Of a stretch of DNA of 64,000 nucleotides, positions 50,046-58,114 are shown in pieces. Every line of letters begins with the position of its first letter. Positions within the stretch are counted from its first letter, which is position 1. The position numbers were made by a program, and so were the translations under genes. The notes below the pieces were generated by a model that saw only the letters and a list, made by a program, of their open reading frames with translations, was not told where the DNA came from and ran no database searches. Source of the DNA: Serinibacter arcticus (GTDB taxonomy: Bacteria; Actinomycetota; Actinomycetes; Actinomycetales; Beutenbergiaceae). The stretch is from assembly GCF_004786095.1 (NCBI RefSeq), contig NZ_RHPJ01000005.1, positions 113,622 through 177,621 of the forward strand. Direction: 5' to 3'.

Positions 50046-50273
50046 GTGACTTCTTCTCCCCACAATGCCTTCGACTGCTCCTCCAACGGCGTCGAGACCG
50101 TCCAGCTCGTCTACCAGGGAGTCGACTACACCGTCGACCTTCAGCCTGCCGACGCTGCCGAGCTCCATGCCCAGCTCGCCCCCTACATCGCGATCGGACG
50201 CTGGGTCGGAGGCCAACCGACACCCGCGGCAAACCGGCCGAACCGACCCCTGGCAGAAGACGCCTCGAGCTGA
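50046..50273 (+). CDS. Mini-Lsr2: oligomerisation domain without DNA-binding domain
   Basis: A 75-residue protein from a GTG at 50046. Residues 14-56 align with the Lsr2 N-terminal domain: ETVQLVYQGVDYTVDLQPAD, AELHAQLAPYIAIGRWVGG, compared with the neighbouring Lsr2's TYEVDLG and LAPYKAVGRRAG. The protein then ends in a short tail (NRPNRPLAEDASS) with no linker or RGR DNA-binding domain, and no such domain is readable downstream in any frame. It could form mixed oligomers with Lsr2 and weaken silencing, as truncated H-NS proteins do in enterobacteria; that is inference. No ribosome binding site is strong. A true stop codon, rather than a frameshift, ends it. Confidence 0.68.
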   Translation: MTSSPHNAFDCSSNGVETVQLVYQGVDYTVDLQPADAAELHAQLAPYIAIGRWVGGQPTPAANRPNRPLAEDASS

Positions 50274-50374
50274 CCGCACCCATCGCTGAGTCGACGCTGC
50301 TGACCCGGTCCCGGTCGTCCGCACATGTCGCCATCCCCCCGTCATTCCAGCTCGATCATCTCGCCGCACTTCCC

Positions 50375-50380
50375 TACGGT
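50375..50380 (+). promoter_or_regulatory. Leaderless-type -10 (TACGGT) for the LLM oxidoreductase gene
   Basis: TACGGT, then seven bases, then the ATG at 50388. Confidence 0.5.
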
Positions 50381-50387
50381 GGAACGC

Positions 50388-51395
50388 ATGACATTCATCG
50401 GGTACCACGCCTCGCACGAGCAGGTTCCGCCCAGCGGGCTGCTCGAGGCGGTCATCGAGGCGGAGAGGATCGGGTTCGACGGTGCCTTCAGCGCCGATCA
50501 CCTCGCTCCCTGGACGCCGGCGCAGGGACACTCGGGGAACACGCTCGCGTGGCTCGGGGCCGCGCTGACGTCCACCCGATTCACCATCGGTGCCGTCGCG
50601 ACGCCGGGCTACCGCTACCACCCGGTCGTCATGGCGCACGCGATCGCGACCTACGGCGAAATGTTCCCGGGGCGCTACTTCGCCGCGCTCGGCAGCGGTG
50701 AGCTCCTGAACGAGCACGTCGTCGGCGGCGAGTGGCCCTCCAAGGACGAGCGCATGGCGCGGCTGGGTGAGTGCGTCGAGGTCATCAGGCGCCTGCTGGC
50801 CGGCGAGGAGGTCACCCACTCCGGCCTCATCGAGGTCGATCGAGCCAGAATCTGGTCGCTGCCGACGACCCCACCCGCCCTGATGGCCACCGCCACGAGC
50901 ACCGCGACCGCCGCCTGGGCGGCGGGCTGGGCCGATGGTCTGGTGACCGTCGGCACCACGGTGGAGGAGGTCACGCCGATCCTGGACGCCTACCGCTCTG
51001 CCGGTGGCCGCGGCCCGGCAGCGCTGCAGGTCCACCTCGCCCACGGCGAGAACGAGGCCGAGGCCTCGGCGCTGGTTCGCGAGCAGTGGCTGCACGGCGT
51101 CGTCACACCGCCGACCACCTGGGACGTCGCAACACCGCAGGAGTTCGTCGCGCTGTCACGCGACGGCGGTGATCCGAGCGATGCGGACCTGCGCGCCGCC
51201 GTCGTGACCTCCAGCGACGTCGACGAGCTCACGAGCCGCGTGGCCGATCTCGCCGCCGTGGGCTTCGAGCGCCTCTACGTGCACGACATCAGCCAGGATC
51301 AGCTCGGCTACCTCGCCGGCCTCGCGCCACAGCTGCTCGCTGGCCTGCGCGCCGCGCTCCCCTCTCGCAGGGACGTTCCGCTCACCTCCGACTGA
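50388..51395 (+). CDS. Luciferase-like (LLM) F420/FMN oxidoreductase
   Basis: A 335-residue TIM-barrel flavin- or F420-dependent oxidoreductase. The N-terminal IGYHASHEQVPPSGLLE and FDGAFSADHLAPWTPAQGHS, then FTIGAVATPGYRYHPVVMAH, GRYFAALGSGELLNEHVVGG, and EVIRRLLAGEEVTHSG all fit the group of actinobacterial TIGR03557/03885-type F420 enzymes. The substrate is unknown. The ATG is preceded by TACGGT with no ribosome binding site. It is transcribed alone and followed by a gap before the ABC importer. Confidence 0.88.
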   Translation: MTFIGYHASHEQVPPSGLLEAVIEAERIGFDGAFSADHLAPWTPAQGHSGNTLAWLGAALTSTRFTIGAVATPGYRYHPVVMAHAIATYGEMFPGRYFAALGSGELLNEHVVGGEWPSKDERMARLGECVEVIRRLLAGEEVTHSGLIEVDRARIWSLPTTPPALMATATSTATAAWAAGWADGLVTVGTTVEEVTPILDAYRSAGGRGPAALQVHLAHGENEAEASALVREQWLHGVVTPPTTWDVATPQEFVALSRDGGDPSDADLRAAVVTSSDVDELTSRVADLAAVGFERLYVHDISQDQLGYLAGLAPQLLAGLRAALPSRRDVPLTSD

Positions 51396-51777
51396 AGGGA
51401 GCCGGCCGGCGGCAGGGAGTCGCGCCGCGGAATGCGAAGGTCGAGTCGAGCAGTCGACCGGCACCGGGCACGTCGACATCGGCCACCCCCTCCACCGGCG
51501 GGGTGCCAGCAAAACACCACCATGGCCTTCTTCCCAGAGTCGTTGCACACTCATGTGTATTTCCACGCTCGAGATGGGTGGCGTCGGAGGTAGGGGTCTG
51601 GAGGGAGTTCCGACATGGCCGTACCGATCGTCGCCGCACGCTCCGGCGGGGCAGGGCAGACCGTGTCTCGCGGAGGCGTGTCCGTGCCGCAGGCGGAGGA
51701 TGTCGCCCTCGCCTCCGGCCCGTTCTCGCGGCATCGCCGCCGCACGCAGGACGACCTGGCAGAAACGGGTACGGGCC
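51396..51777. other. 382-bp intergenic region before the ABC importer
   Basis: I see no convincing gene. An imperfect 16-base dyad TGCACACTCATGTGTA lies at 51544-51559 and could be an operator for the sugar importer genes, whose regulator is not in this window. The start of the first permease is uncertain, so part of 51553-51777 could belong to it, but codon use there is poor. Confidence 0.4.
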
Positions 51778-52755
51778 GTGTCTCGTGACGTCGAGACCGC
51801 GCCTTTCCAGGCTGTCGCGGCAGAAGCAGGCAAACCCCGACCCGGACACGGTCCGCGGCTGACAGCCCGGCGCCGCGAGACGCTCGCGGGTTGGCTCTTC
51901 ATCTCCCCCTGGATCCTCGGCTTCCTGATCTTCACGGCCGGCGCGATGGTGATGGCCGCGGGTCTTGCCTTCAGCGACTTCAACCTGGCCACCGGAGAGG
52001 CCCGGTGGGTGGGAGCTCGAAACTTCGCGCAGCTCGTCGACGACCCCCGTGTCGCGACGTCGCTCGGAAACACCCTGTTCTTCGCGGTGCTGTCAGTCCC
52101 GCTCGAGATCGCTGTGGCGCTCGGGCTGGCGATGCTCCTGGCCAGGGTCGGCCGTGGCGCAGGGATCTTCCGCACGCTGTTCTTCCTGCCGAAGATGACG
52201 CCCATGGTGGCCACTGCTGCGATCTTCTTCCTCCTGCTCAACGGCAGCCAGGGAGCGATCAACCAGGGTCTGCGGCTGATCGGCGTCCAGGGGCCGCAGT
52301 GGTTGGTGGATCCGGACTGGATCAAGCCCTCGATCGTGCTCATGTCGCTGTGGGCGGTGAGCGGCACGATGGTCATCTTCCTCGCGGCGCTGAAGAACGT
52401 GCCTCGAGAGCTGTACGAGGTCGCCTCGATCGACGGCGCGGGGGGATGGCGACGGTTCTACAACATCACGATGCCGATGATCTCGCCGGCACTCTTCTTC
52501 AACACGATCGTCCTGACGATCGCCGCGTTCCAGACGTTCGACCAGGCCTATCTGCTCTTCTACCGCGACCAGTCCAACGCGGCACCGGAGGCCTCGCTCT
52601 TCTACGCCGTCTACCTGTTCCAGCAGGCGTTCCGGCAGTTCAACCTCGGCTTCGCCGCCGCGATGGCCTGGGTGCTGTTCGTCATCATCATGATCATCAC
52701 CGCCGTCCAGGTCCGCGTCGGCAACCGTTTCGTGCACTACTCCGGGAGGGACTGA
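51778..52755 (+). CDS. ABC sugar importer permease (MalF/UgpA-like)
   Basis: A 325-residue inner-membrane permease of the CUT1 carbohydrate importer family with six helices, beginning near residue 33 (LAGWLFISPWILGFLIF). The EAA loop is LKNVPRELYEVASIDGAGGW near residue 215, which contacts the ATPase. The GTG at 51778 is a best guess since no ribosome binding site is clear; the frame is open further upstream. It overlaps the second permease gene by TGATG. No ATPase gene follows, so a shared MsiK-type ATPase elsewhere is expected, as is common in actinobacteria. Confidence 0.88.
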   Translation: MSRDVETAPFQAVAAEAGKPRPGHGPRLTARRRETLAGWLFISPWILGFLIFTAGAMVMAAGLAFSDFNLATGEARWVGARNFAQLVDDPRVATSLGNTLFFAVLSVPLEIAVALGLAMLLARVGRGAGIFRTLFFLPKMTPMVATAAIFFLLLNGSQGAINQGLRLIGVQGPQWLVDPDWIKPSIVLMSLWAVSGTMVIFLAALKNVPRELYEVASIDGAGGWRRFYNITMPMISPALFFNTIVLTIAAFQTFDQAYLLFYRDQSNAAPEASLFYAVYLFQQAFRQFNLGFAAAMAWVLFVIIMIITAVQVRVGNRFVHYSGRD

Positions 52756-53612
52756 TGGACGCCAAGTACGCCACCGGCCGCGTCGGGCGCGTGGCGACGT
52801 GGGTCCTCCTGGTCCTGTGCTCGCTGGCGTTCCTCTACCCGTTGGTCTGGCTCGTCTCCGCGAGCCTGAAGGGTCGGGGCCAGGTCTTCGACAACGCACT
52901 CGTCCCCGAAACCTTCCACTGGGGCAACTTCGCCACTGTCTTCCACGAGCTGCCCCTGCTGCCGTGGTTGTTCAACAGCCTGGCGATCGCCGTCCTGGCG
53001 GCTGTGACGGTCGCGGTCTCGAGCTCGATGGTCGCGTTCGGTTTTGCCTACTTCCGCTTCCGCGGCCGCAGCCTCGTCTTCGGACTCGTCCTGGCGACGA
53101 TGATGCTGCCGGGTGCCGTCACGATGGTGCCGGTTTACCTCATCTGGCGGGAGCTGGGGCTGCTCGGGACGTGGGCGCCCCTGTGGGCGGCCAACCTGTT
53201 CGGCTCGGCCTTCTACATCTTCCTGCAGCGACAGTTCTTCCTCGGCCTGCCGCGCGAGCTCTTCGAAGCCGCCCGGATCGACGGGGCCGGGTACTGGCGG
53301 CTCTTCACCCGCATCGCGATGCCGCTGGCGATCCCGTCCTTCGTGATCGTGCTGCTGTTCGAGTTCCAGGCGAGCTGGAACAACTTCCAGTCCGCGCTGA
53401 TCTACCTGAACTCGGAGTCGATCGAGGACTTCACCGCGCCGCTCGGTATCGCGTACGCGATGACGAAGTACTCCCCCACGGCCGGCGGCCAGGGCGACTA
53501 CCAGTACGTCATGGTCGCGTCGTTGCTGATCACCCTGCCGATGCTCGCCCTCTTCGCGTTCGGGCAGCGCTACTTCATCGAGGGGGTGGCCACGACCGGC
53601 ACGAAGGGGTGA
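52755..53612 (+). CDS. ABC sugar importer permease (MalG/UgpE-like)
   Basis: A 285-residue CUT1-family permease with six helices (first at about residues 12-32, ATWVLLVLCSLAFLYPLVWL). The EAA loop is LGLPRELFEAARIDGAGYWR near residue 170, and the N-terminal WLVSASLK block is typical of MalG-type subunits. It shares one base with the stop of the first permease. It forms the transmembrane channel with that protein. The binding protein follows 55 bases on. Confidence 0.92.
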   Translation: MDAKYATGRVGRVATWVLLVLCSLAFLYPLVWLVSASLKGRGQVFDNALVPETFHWGNFATVFHELPLLPWLFNSLAIAVLAAVTVAVSSSMVAFGFAYFRFRGRSLVFGLVLATMMLPGAVTMVPVYLIWRELGLLGTWAPLWAANLFGSAFYIFLQRQFFLGLPRELFEAARIDGAGYWRLFTRIAMPLAIPSFVIVLLFEFQASWNNFQSALIYLNSESIEDFTAPLGIAYAMTKYSPTAGGQGDYQYVMVASLLITLPMLALFAFGQRYFIEGVATTGTKG

Positions 53613-53667
53613 TCGGTGGGGGATCGAGACAGATGTCATCACGGCAGGAGCACACGAGGAGGATTCC

Positions 53668-55032
53668 ATGAGCAGGACGAGCAGTGTCGGGGTAGCGGTG
53701 GCGGCCGCGGCTGCAGTCGCACTGGCGGGGTGCGGCGGGGGCGGGGATGGAGGCGGTGCCGGCACGGCTGACTTCTCCAGCGCCGCCGCGGGTGAGATGA
53801 CCGCCTGGGGTTTCGAGAACGCCGACGACGTGGGCCAGTCCCGTCTGGATCACGCCGCGGGGGAGCTGACCGACGTCGACATCACCCTCGACCAGACCGC
53901 ATTCGACGCGCAGAAGTTCACCACCAGGCTCGCCAGCGGTGACGTGCCCGACGTCGTGCAGATGGACCGCCGCTACGTGCTCACCTACGCGGCACAAGGG
54001 ACGATCCTGCCTCTCGGGGCCTGCTACGAAGCCCAGGAGGTCGACCCCCGCGAGCAGTACTACGACTTCGTGATCGACGACGTGACCTTTGACGACCAGG
54101 TCTGGGCGGTGCCGCAGTTCTACCAGCCGCCCGCGATCCTGCTGAACCAGCGCGTGCTGGACGCGGCAGGAGTGACCGCGGAGGAGATCGACACCTCCCA
54201 GCCCGACGTCCTGCTCGGGGCGATCGCGAAGATGTACCAGGCGGGCAGCGGCACGCCGGCGGTCCTGGGTCTCGATCCCGTCGCCACAGGTCAGGGCGGT
54301 CTGTGGATCCTGGGCATGGGTGGTCAGCTCAACGACGCCGACGGCGTCCCGACGCTCGACGATCCCTCCAACCTCCCCGGGCTCGAGCTCCTGAAGGAGA
54401 TCAGCGATGCCCAGGGCGGTTTCGCCGGCGTCAAGAGCTTCACCGACTCCTTCGACACCTTCGGTGACGGGAACCAGTTCGTCACCGACCAGGTCGGTGC
54501 CCAGGTGAATGCGCAGTGGTACCCCAACGTCCTCAGCGCCTACGTCGGACAGGTGGAGCTCACTGCTGTGCCGTTCCGGGACAGCGAGGGGAACCCCTTC
54601 TCGGTGGCCTCGGGCACGGCCTTCGTCATTCCGGCCGGGGCCGAGAACCCCCAGGCGGCCTGCGAGTGGATGCTGAACCTCACCAGCACGGACGCCTGGA
54701 TGGCGGCCGGCGAGGCACGCGCCGCGACCCGGGCGGCGGACGGTGGCATCAACACCGGCCTCTTCACCGGCTCCCCCGAGGCCGACGAGATGATCCGCGC
54801 CGCGTGGGTCGAGCCCTCCGGCGACGAGGGCTTCGACCAGGTCATCGCCACCTACTACGAGACGCTCGACTACGGCGCCACCCTCGGGGCCTCACCTGCA
54901 GGCCAGGAGATCCAGAACGAGCTCAACAACGCGATCACGGCAACGCTGCTGGGCGACAAGACCGCCGAGGAAGCGCTGGCAGAAGCCCAGGCAGCGGCGA
55001 TGCGCGCCTACGAGTCGATGGTGCAGGAGTAA
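53668..55032 (+). CDS. Sugar-binding lipoprotein of the ABC importer
   Basis: A 454-residue solute-binding protein of the family 1 type. The signal MSRTSSVGVAVAAAAAVALA ends in a lipobox LAGC (Cys22), followed by a Gly-rich linker. Body motifs include FTTRLASGDVPDVVQMDRRY, WAVPQFYQPPAILLNQRVLD and PFSVASGTAFVIPAGAENPQ. The substrate is probably an oligosaccharide or other glycoside; no glycosidase lies nearby to suggest one. AGGAGG precedes the ATG. The order permease-permease-binding protein is reversed from the common one, in which the binding protein comes first. Confidence 0.92.
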   Translation: MSRTSSVGVAVAAAAAVALAGCGGGGDGGGAGTADFSSAAAGEMTAWGFENADDVGQSRLDHAAGELTDVDITLDQTAFDAQKFTTRLASGDVPDVVQMDRRYVLTYAAQGTILPLGACYEAQEVDPREQYYDFVIDDVTFDDQVWAVPQFYQPPAILLNQRVLDAAGVTAEEIDTSQPDVLLGAIAKMYQAGSGTPAVLGLDPVATGQGGLWILGMGGQLNDADGVPTLDDPSNLPGLELLKEISDAQGGFAGVKSFTDSFDTFGDGNQFVTDQVGAQVNAQWYPNVLSAYVGQVELTAVPFRDSEGNPFSVASGTAFVIPAGAENPQAACEWMLNLTSTDAWMAAGEARAATRAADGGINTGLFTGSPEADEMIRAAWVEPSGDEGFDQVIATYYETLDYGATLGASPAGQEIQNELNNAITATLLGDKTAEEALAEAQAAAMRAYESMVQE

Positions 55033-55059
55033 GGCTCACACGCATGACAAGGAGATGGC

Positions 55060-55554
55060 ATGTCTGAGGTCCAGGACGCGCAGACGTCCAAGCTCGTCGA
55101 ACGTCTGGCCCGGCTGGCCACGACGACGGGCACCACCGTCGCCGTGGCCGAGTCGGTGACGTGCGGAGCCCTGGTGAGTGCGCTCGGCGAGGGAAGCGAC
55201 GCCTCGACCTGGTTGGCCGGCGGCATCGTCGCCTACCACACCGACGTCAAGGCACGTCTTCTCGGGGTGCCTGACGACCTCGATCCGTACTCGGGCGAGT
55301 GCGCCGAGCATCTCGCCAGCGGCGTTCGGAGGCTCCTCGCCTCCGACGTCGCGGTCTCGACAACCGGTGTCGGTGGCCCCGAGCCGCAGGGACCGCACGC
55401 GCCGGGAACGGTCTACGTCGGCTGGGACGACGGTGACAGGCGCGGGCACACGCTGCTCGTCCTCGACGGCGAACCCGCCGATGTCGTACGAGAGACGGTC
55501 GCCCTGTGCGCGCAGCGACTGTGCGCCCTGGTGGACGCACGACGAGAGCCATGA
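55060..55554 (+). CDS. CinA C-terminal-like protein (PncC family)
   Basis: A 164-residue stand-alone CinA C-terminal domain, the family of nicotinamide mononucleotide deamidases that recycle NMN to nicotinate mononucleotide. The segments WLAGGIVAYHTDVKARLLGV and VSTTGVGGPEPQGPHAPGTV are well conserved. The active-site loop reads AESVTCGALVSAL where typical members have AESCTGG, so the Ser is kept but the glycines differ. AAGGAG lies before the ATG, 27 bases after the binding-protein gene, so it is probably in the ABC operon, an unusual companion. Confidence 0.87.
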   Translation: MSEVQDAQTSKLVERLARLATTTGTTVAVAESVTCGALVSALGEGSDASTWLAGGIVAYHTDVKARLLGVPDDLDPYSGECAEHLASGVRRLLASDVAVSTTGVGGPEPQGPHAPGTVYVGWDDGDRRGHTLLVLDGEPADVVRETVALCAQRLCALVDARREP

Positions 55555-55594
55555 CGAGAGGAGGAGCTCGTCGTCAGTGACGACGGGGGTCCCG

Positions 55595-56335
55595 TCATCC
55601 TCGGACCGCGACGGCGCGGACCACCAGCACCCGCGAGGACCGCTCCTCGTACGCTCCCCCGACGAAGTCCCCGGCCAGCGCCTCGAGCGCGAACCCGGCT
55701 GCCGCGAGCTGCGCCGTGACCGTCGCGCGGTCGCGGAACGCGAGCTCGGTGGAGTCGAGGACGTGCTCACCCGTCTCCTCGAACACGGTGCGGGAGTCGA
55801 GGCGGATCCGCCCCGGCGCAACCTCGGTGACCTCGTACCACTCCCGCAGCGGGCCGTGCGCCGTCTCGCGGGTCGACGGCGGTGCCGCCGCCCAGTCCTC
55901 CCACGCCCGCACGGCGGGGTTGCGGGTCTCGAACGCGAGGACGCCGCCGTCGCGCATCACGCGCCGGAGGTCGACCAGGGTGCGCTGCCAGTCGGGGTCG
56001 GGGATGTGCTGGACCACGTTGCCGGTGAGCACGGCACAGTCGACACCATCGGCGAGATCGAGGTCCGCGAGCGCCCGCGAGTCGCCGTCGACCCAGGTGA
56101 TGCCCTCGGCCCCGGGGCGACGACGCGCGTACGCGAGCATCGCCGGCGTCGGATCGACGCCGAGGACGTGTCGACCCCTCCGGGCGAACGAGACGGTGAG
56201 CATGCCCGTGCCGCAGCCGAGGTCGACGACGCGACGGGCGTCGATCTCGTCGGCCAGGGCGCGGTAGTGGTCGTGGTCCGACCCGTCGGGGTTGTCGAGG
56301 TCGTACAGGTCGACGATGCGGGGGTCGGCGCTCAT
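55595..56335 (-). CDS. Class I SAM-dependent methyltransferase
   Basis: A 246-residue Rossmann-fold methyltransferase. Motif I is RRVVDLGCGTGMLTVSFARR (residues about 34-53), motif II has LGVDPTPAML, and motif IV has LTGNVVQHIPD, all as in the Methyltransf_25 type. The acceptor is unknown. ATG at 56335 is chosen because TAGCCT lies seven bases upstream with no ribosome binding site. It converges on the PncC-like gene with a 40-base gap. Confidence 0.88.
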   Translation of the reverse strand: MSADPRIVDLYDLDNPDGSDHDHYRALADEIDARRVVDLGCGTGMLTVSFARRGRHVLGVDPTPAMLAYARRRPGAEGITWVDGDSRALADLDLADGVDCAVLTGNVVQHIPDPDWQRTLVDLRRVMRDGGVLAFETRNPAVRAWEDWAAAPPSTRETAHGPLREWYEVTEVAPGRIRLDSRTVFEETGEHVLDSTELAFRDRATVTAQLAAAGFALEALAGDFVGGAYEERSSRVLVVRAVAVRG

Positions 56336-56342
56336 CCCGCCG

Positions 56343-56348
56343 AGGCTA
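56343..56348 (-). promoter_or_regulatory. Leaderless-type -10 (TAGCCT) for the methyltransferase gene
   Basis: TAGCCT on the minus strand lies seven bases from the ATG at 56335. Confidence 0.5.
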
Positions 56349-56418
56349 GGCCGCCCGTCCGCACCGACGCCAGGTGTTTCGGTGACGGTGCGGGCCGACC
56401 GGCTGACACCATGGACCG

Positions 56419-57357
56419 ATGACCACCACACCTCCGGACCGCAGCGGTTCGACGTTCGTCGTCACGGGCGGCACCGGCGGCCTGGGCTACTTCACCGCCG
56501 AGCGGCTCGCCGCCACCGGGGCCCGGGTCGTCCTGACGGCGCGCGACGTCGACCGCGGCGTCCGCGCGATCGACTCGATCCGCTGGCACGTGCCGCGCGC
56601 CCGCGTCGAGGCCGTCGCCCTCGACCTCACCGACCCCGCGTCCGTGCGTCGAGCGGCCGGCGAGATCGCCGACCTCGCCGGGCCGGCCGGACTCGACGCC
56701 CTCGTGCTCAACGCCGGCACCACGACGCCGCCGCGCGAGCGCACCCTGACCGCCGCCGGGCTCGAGCTGACGGCGGCGACGAACGTCGTCGGGCACGCGG
56801 CGCTCACCGGCCATCTCTGGCCCAGCCTGACGGCCGCGACGCGCGCGCACCCGGCCCGCGTCGTCGGCCTCGGCAGCCTCGCCACCCGGATCGTTCCGTT
56901 CGACGCCGATGCGCTCGTCGCCGACCACGCCTACCGGCCGTTCCGCACGTACGCGCTCAGCAAGCACGCCGTCCACGCCTTCGTGCTGGAGCTCGCGCGC
57001 CGCACGGCCACGGCCGACGTCGCCGTCGACGTCGAGGCACTGCTGGCGCACCCGGGCTACGCCGTCGACGCGCTCTCGCCGGTGCGCCCGGGGATCGTGG
57101 CGCCGGGACGGTTCGAGCGCCTGCCGTTCGCGCAGGGCAAGCACGAGGGAGCCCGTCCCACGCTCCGCGCGGTGCTGGACACGACGCTGCGCAGCGGCGC
57201 GTTCATCGGCCCCCGCTGGACGACGCGGGGCGCGCCGGTGCCGACCACGCCCGTGACCTCGAGCGGATCACGGGAGGCGGGCGCCGCCGTCTGGGAGCTG
57301 CTGGACCGCTGGACGGGCGGGGCGCTGCCGCCGCTGGTCCCCGCGCCCACCCGCTGA
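56419..57357 (+). CDS. Short-chain dehydrogenase/reductase
   Basis: A 312-residue SDR. The nucleotide-binding motif is TGGTGGLG at residues 16-23, NAG appears in LVLNAGTT, the catalytic tyrosine and lysine are Tyr178 and Lys182 in TYALSKHAVHAF, and a serine precedes them in VVGLGSLA. Members of this longer retinol-dehydrogenase-like group oxidise or reduce alcohols with NADP; the substrate is unknown. The ATG has CACCAT six bases upstream and no ribosome binding site. It is divergent from the methyltransferase gene. Confidence 0.9.
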   Translation: MTTTPPDRSGSTFVVTGGTGGLGYFTAERLAATGARVVLTARDVDRGVRAIDSIRWHVPRARVEAVALDLTDPASVRRAAGEIADLAGPAGLDALVLNAGTTTPPRERTLTAAGLELTAATNVVGHAALTGHLWPSLTAATRAHPARVVGLGSLATRIVPFDADALVADHAYRPFRTYALSKHAVHAFVLELARRTATADVAVDVEALLAHPGYAVDALSPVRPGIVAPGRFERLPFAQGKHEGARPTLRAVLDTTLRSGAFIGPRWTTRGAPVPTTPVTSSGSREAGAAVWELLDRWTGGALPPLVPAPTR

Positions 57358-57414
57358 CCTCCAGGGCCGCCCACCTCCAGCGCCGCCCACGTCCCGACCC
57401 CCCGTGCCCGGCAC

Positions 57415-57846
57415 CTACCAGGTGAGCGTCCGCACCCCGGGGAGCGCCAGGATCGCCGCGTCGACGGTCGCCAGCGCGAGATTCTCGTGCTGGGCCTGTG
57501 ACACGAGGATCCTGTCGAACGGATCGCGGTGCTCCCAGGCCATGCTCCCGGCGCGCAGCGCGTGCTCGGGGCCGATGGCGAGCGGGTCCGCTCCCAGCTC
57601 GGCGATCCGGCGGCTCCACGAGCCGACCAGGCCGGCACCCTGCGGCAGTCGGCCCAGCCTGACCTTCGTCGCGACCTCCATCGCGCTGGCTGCCGACACC
57701 CGGAGCACGTTCCGCCGGTCTCCCAGAGTGTCGAGGACGTCCGGCGGAATGCGACCGGGCACGGCGAGGAGCCACAGGACCACGTGGGTGTCGAGGAGGA
57801 ATCCGCCCGCGCCCGACCACGCACCCCGCCCGGCCGTCACTCCCAC
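57415..57846 (-). CDS. VapC-like PIN-domain toxin
   Basis: A PIN-domain ribonuclease-type toxin of about 143 residues. The acidic site residues are Asp in GFLLDTHVVLWLL, Glu in SAASAMEVATKVRLG, and Asp pairs in WEHRDPFDRILVSQAQHE and LATVDAAI. The pattern matches the 'DTHVxLW' class of VapC. It overlaps the upstream Phd/YefM-type antitoxin gene; GTG at 57846 and an in-frame GTG at 57840 (GTGA overlap) are both possible starts. The toxin would cleave RNA when the antitoxin is lost. Confidence 0.88.
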   Translation of the reverse strand: MGVTAGRGAWSGAGGFLLDTHVVLWLLAVPGRIPPDVLDTLGDRRNVLRVSAASAMEVATKVRLGRLPQGAGLVGSWSRRIAELGADPLAIGPEHALRAGSMAWEHRDPFDRILVSQAQHENLALATVDAAILALPGVRTLTW

Positions 57847-58058
57847 GAGGCCAGCTCACCCTCGGGCAGCGGGCTGTCGAAGTCGTCGGGAACGTCCAGC
57901 TCGATCACACCGAACGTGCGCCGCTGCAGGTCCCCCGCGGGAACGAGCCGTGCCACGGGGATGCCGGCGCGCGCGATCGTGATGTCCTCACCCGCTTCCA
58001 CGCGAGCCAGCAGCGCCGAGAGATGGGTCTTGGCCTCCTGCACGTTCACCGTCGTCAT
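57837..58058 (-). CDS. Phd/YefM-type antitoxin
   Basis: A 73-residue antitoxin. The N-terminal Phd-fold DNA-binding part is NVQEAKTHLSALLARVEAGE then ITIARAGIPVARLVP, the typical signature. The acidic C-terminal tail (DVPDDFDSPLPEGELASWE) would wrap and inhibit the PIN toxin. It precedes the toxin and overlaps it, the standard order. TACGGT lies six bases before the ATG, so the antitoxin message seems leaderless; the first gene thus needs no ribosome binding site while the toxin relies on coupling. Confidence 0.9.
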   Translation of the reverse strand: MTTVNVQEAKTHLSALLARVEAGEDITIARAGIPVARLVPAGDLQRRTFGVIELDVPDDFDSPLPEGELASWE

Positions 58059-58064
58059 TCGCCG

Positions 58065-58070
58065 ACCGTA
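58065..58070 (-). promoter_or_regulatory. Leaderless-type -10 (TACGGT) of the toxin-antitoxin operon
   Basis: TACGGT on the minus strand is six bases from the ATG at 58058. The antitoxin is expected to repress here. Confidence 0.55.
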
Positions 58071-58114
58071 CTCCCGGCAAGACCAGCCTGACCAGACCAA
58101 CCTGGTCACCTTCG

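Noticed and set aside
51544..51559. TGCACACTCATGTGTA as a confident operator of the sugar importer
   Set aside because: The symmetry is imperfect, and no LacI-type regulator gene is nearby; kept only as a note in the intergenic entry.
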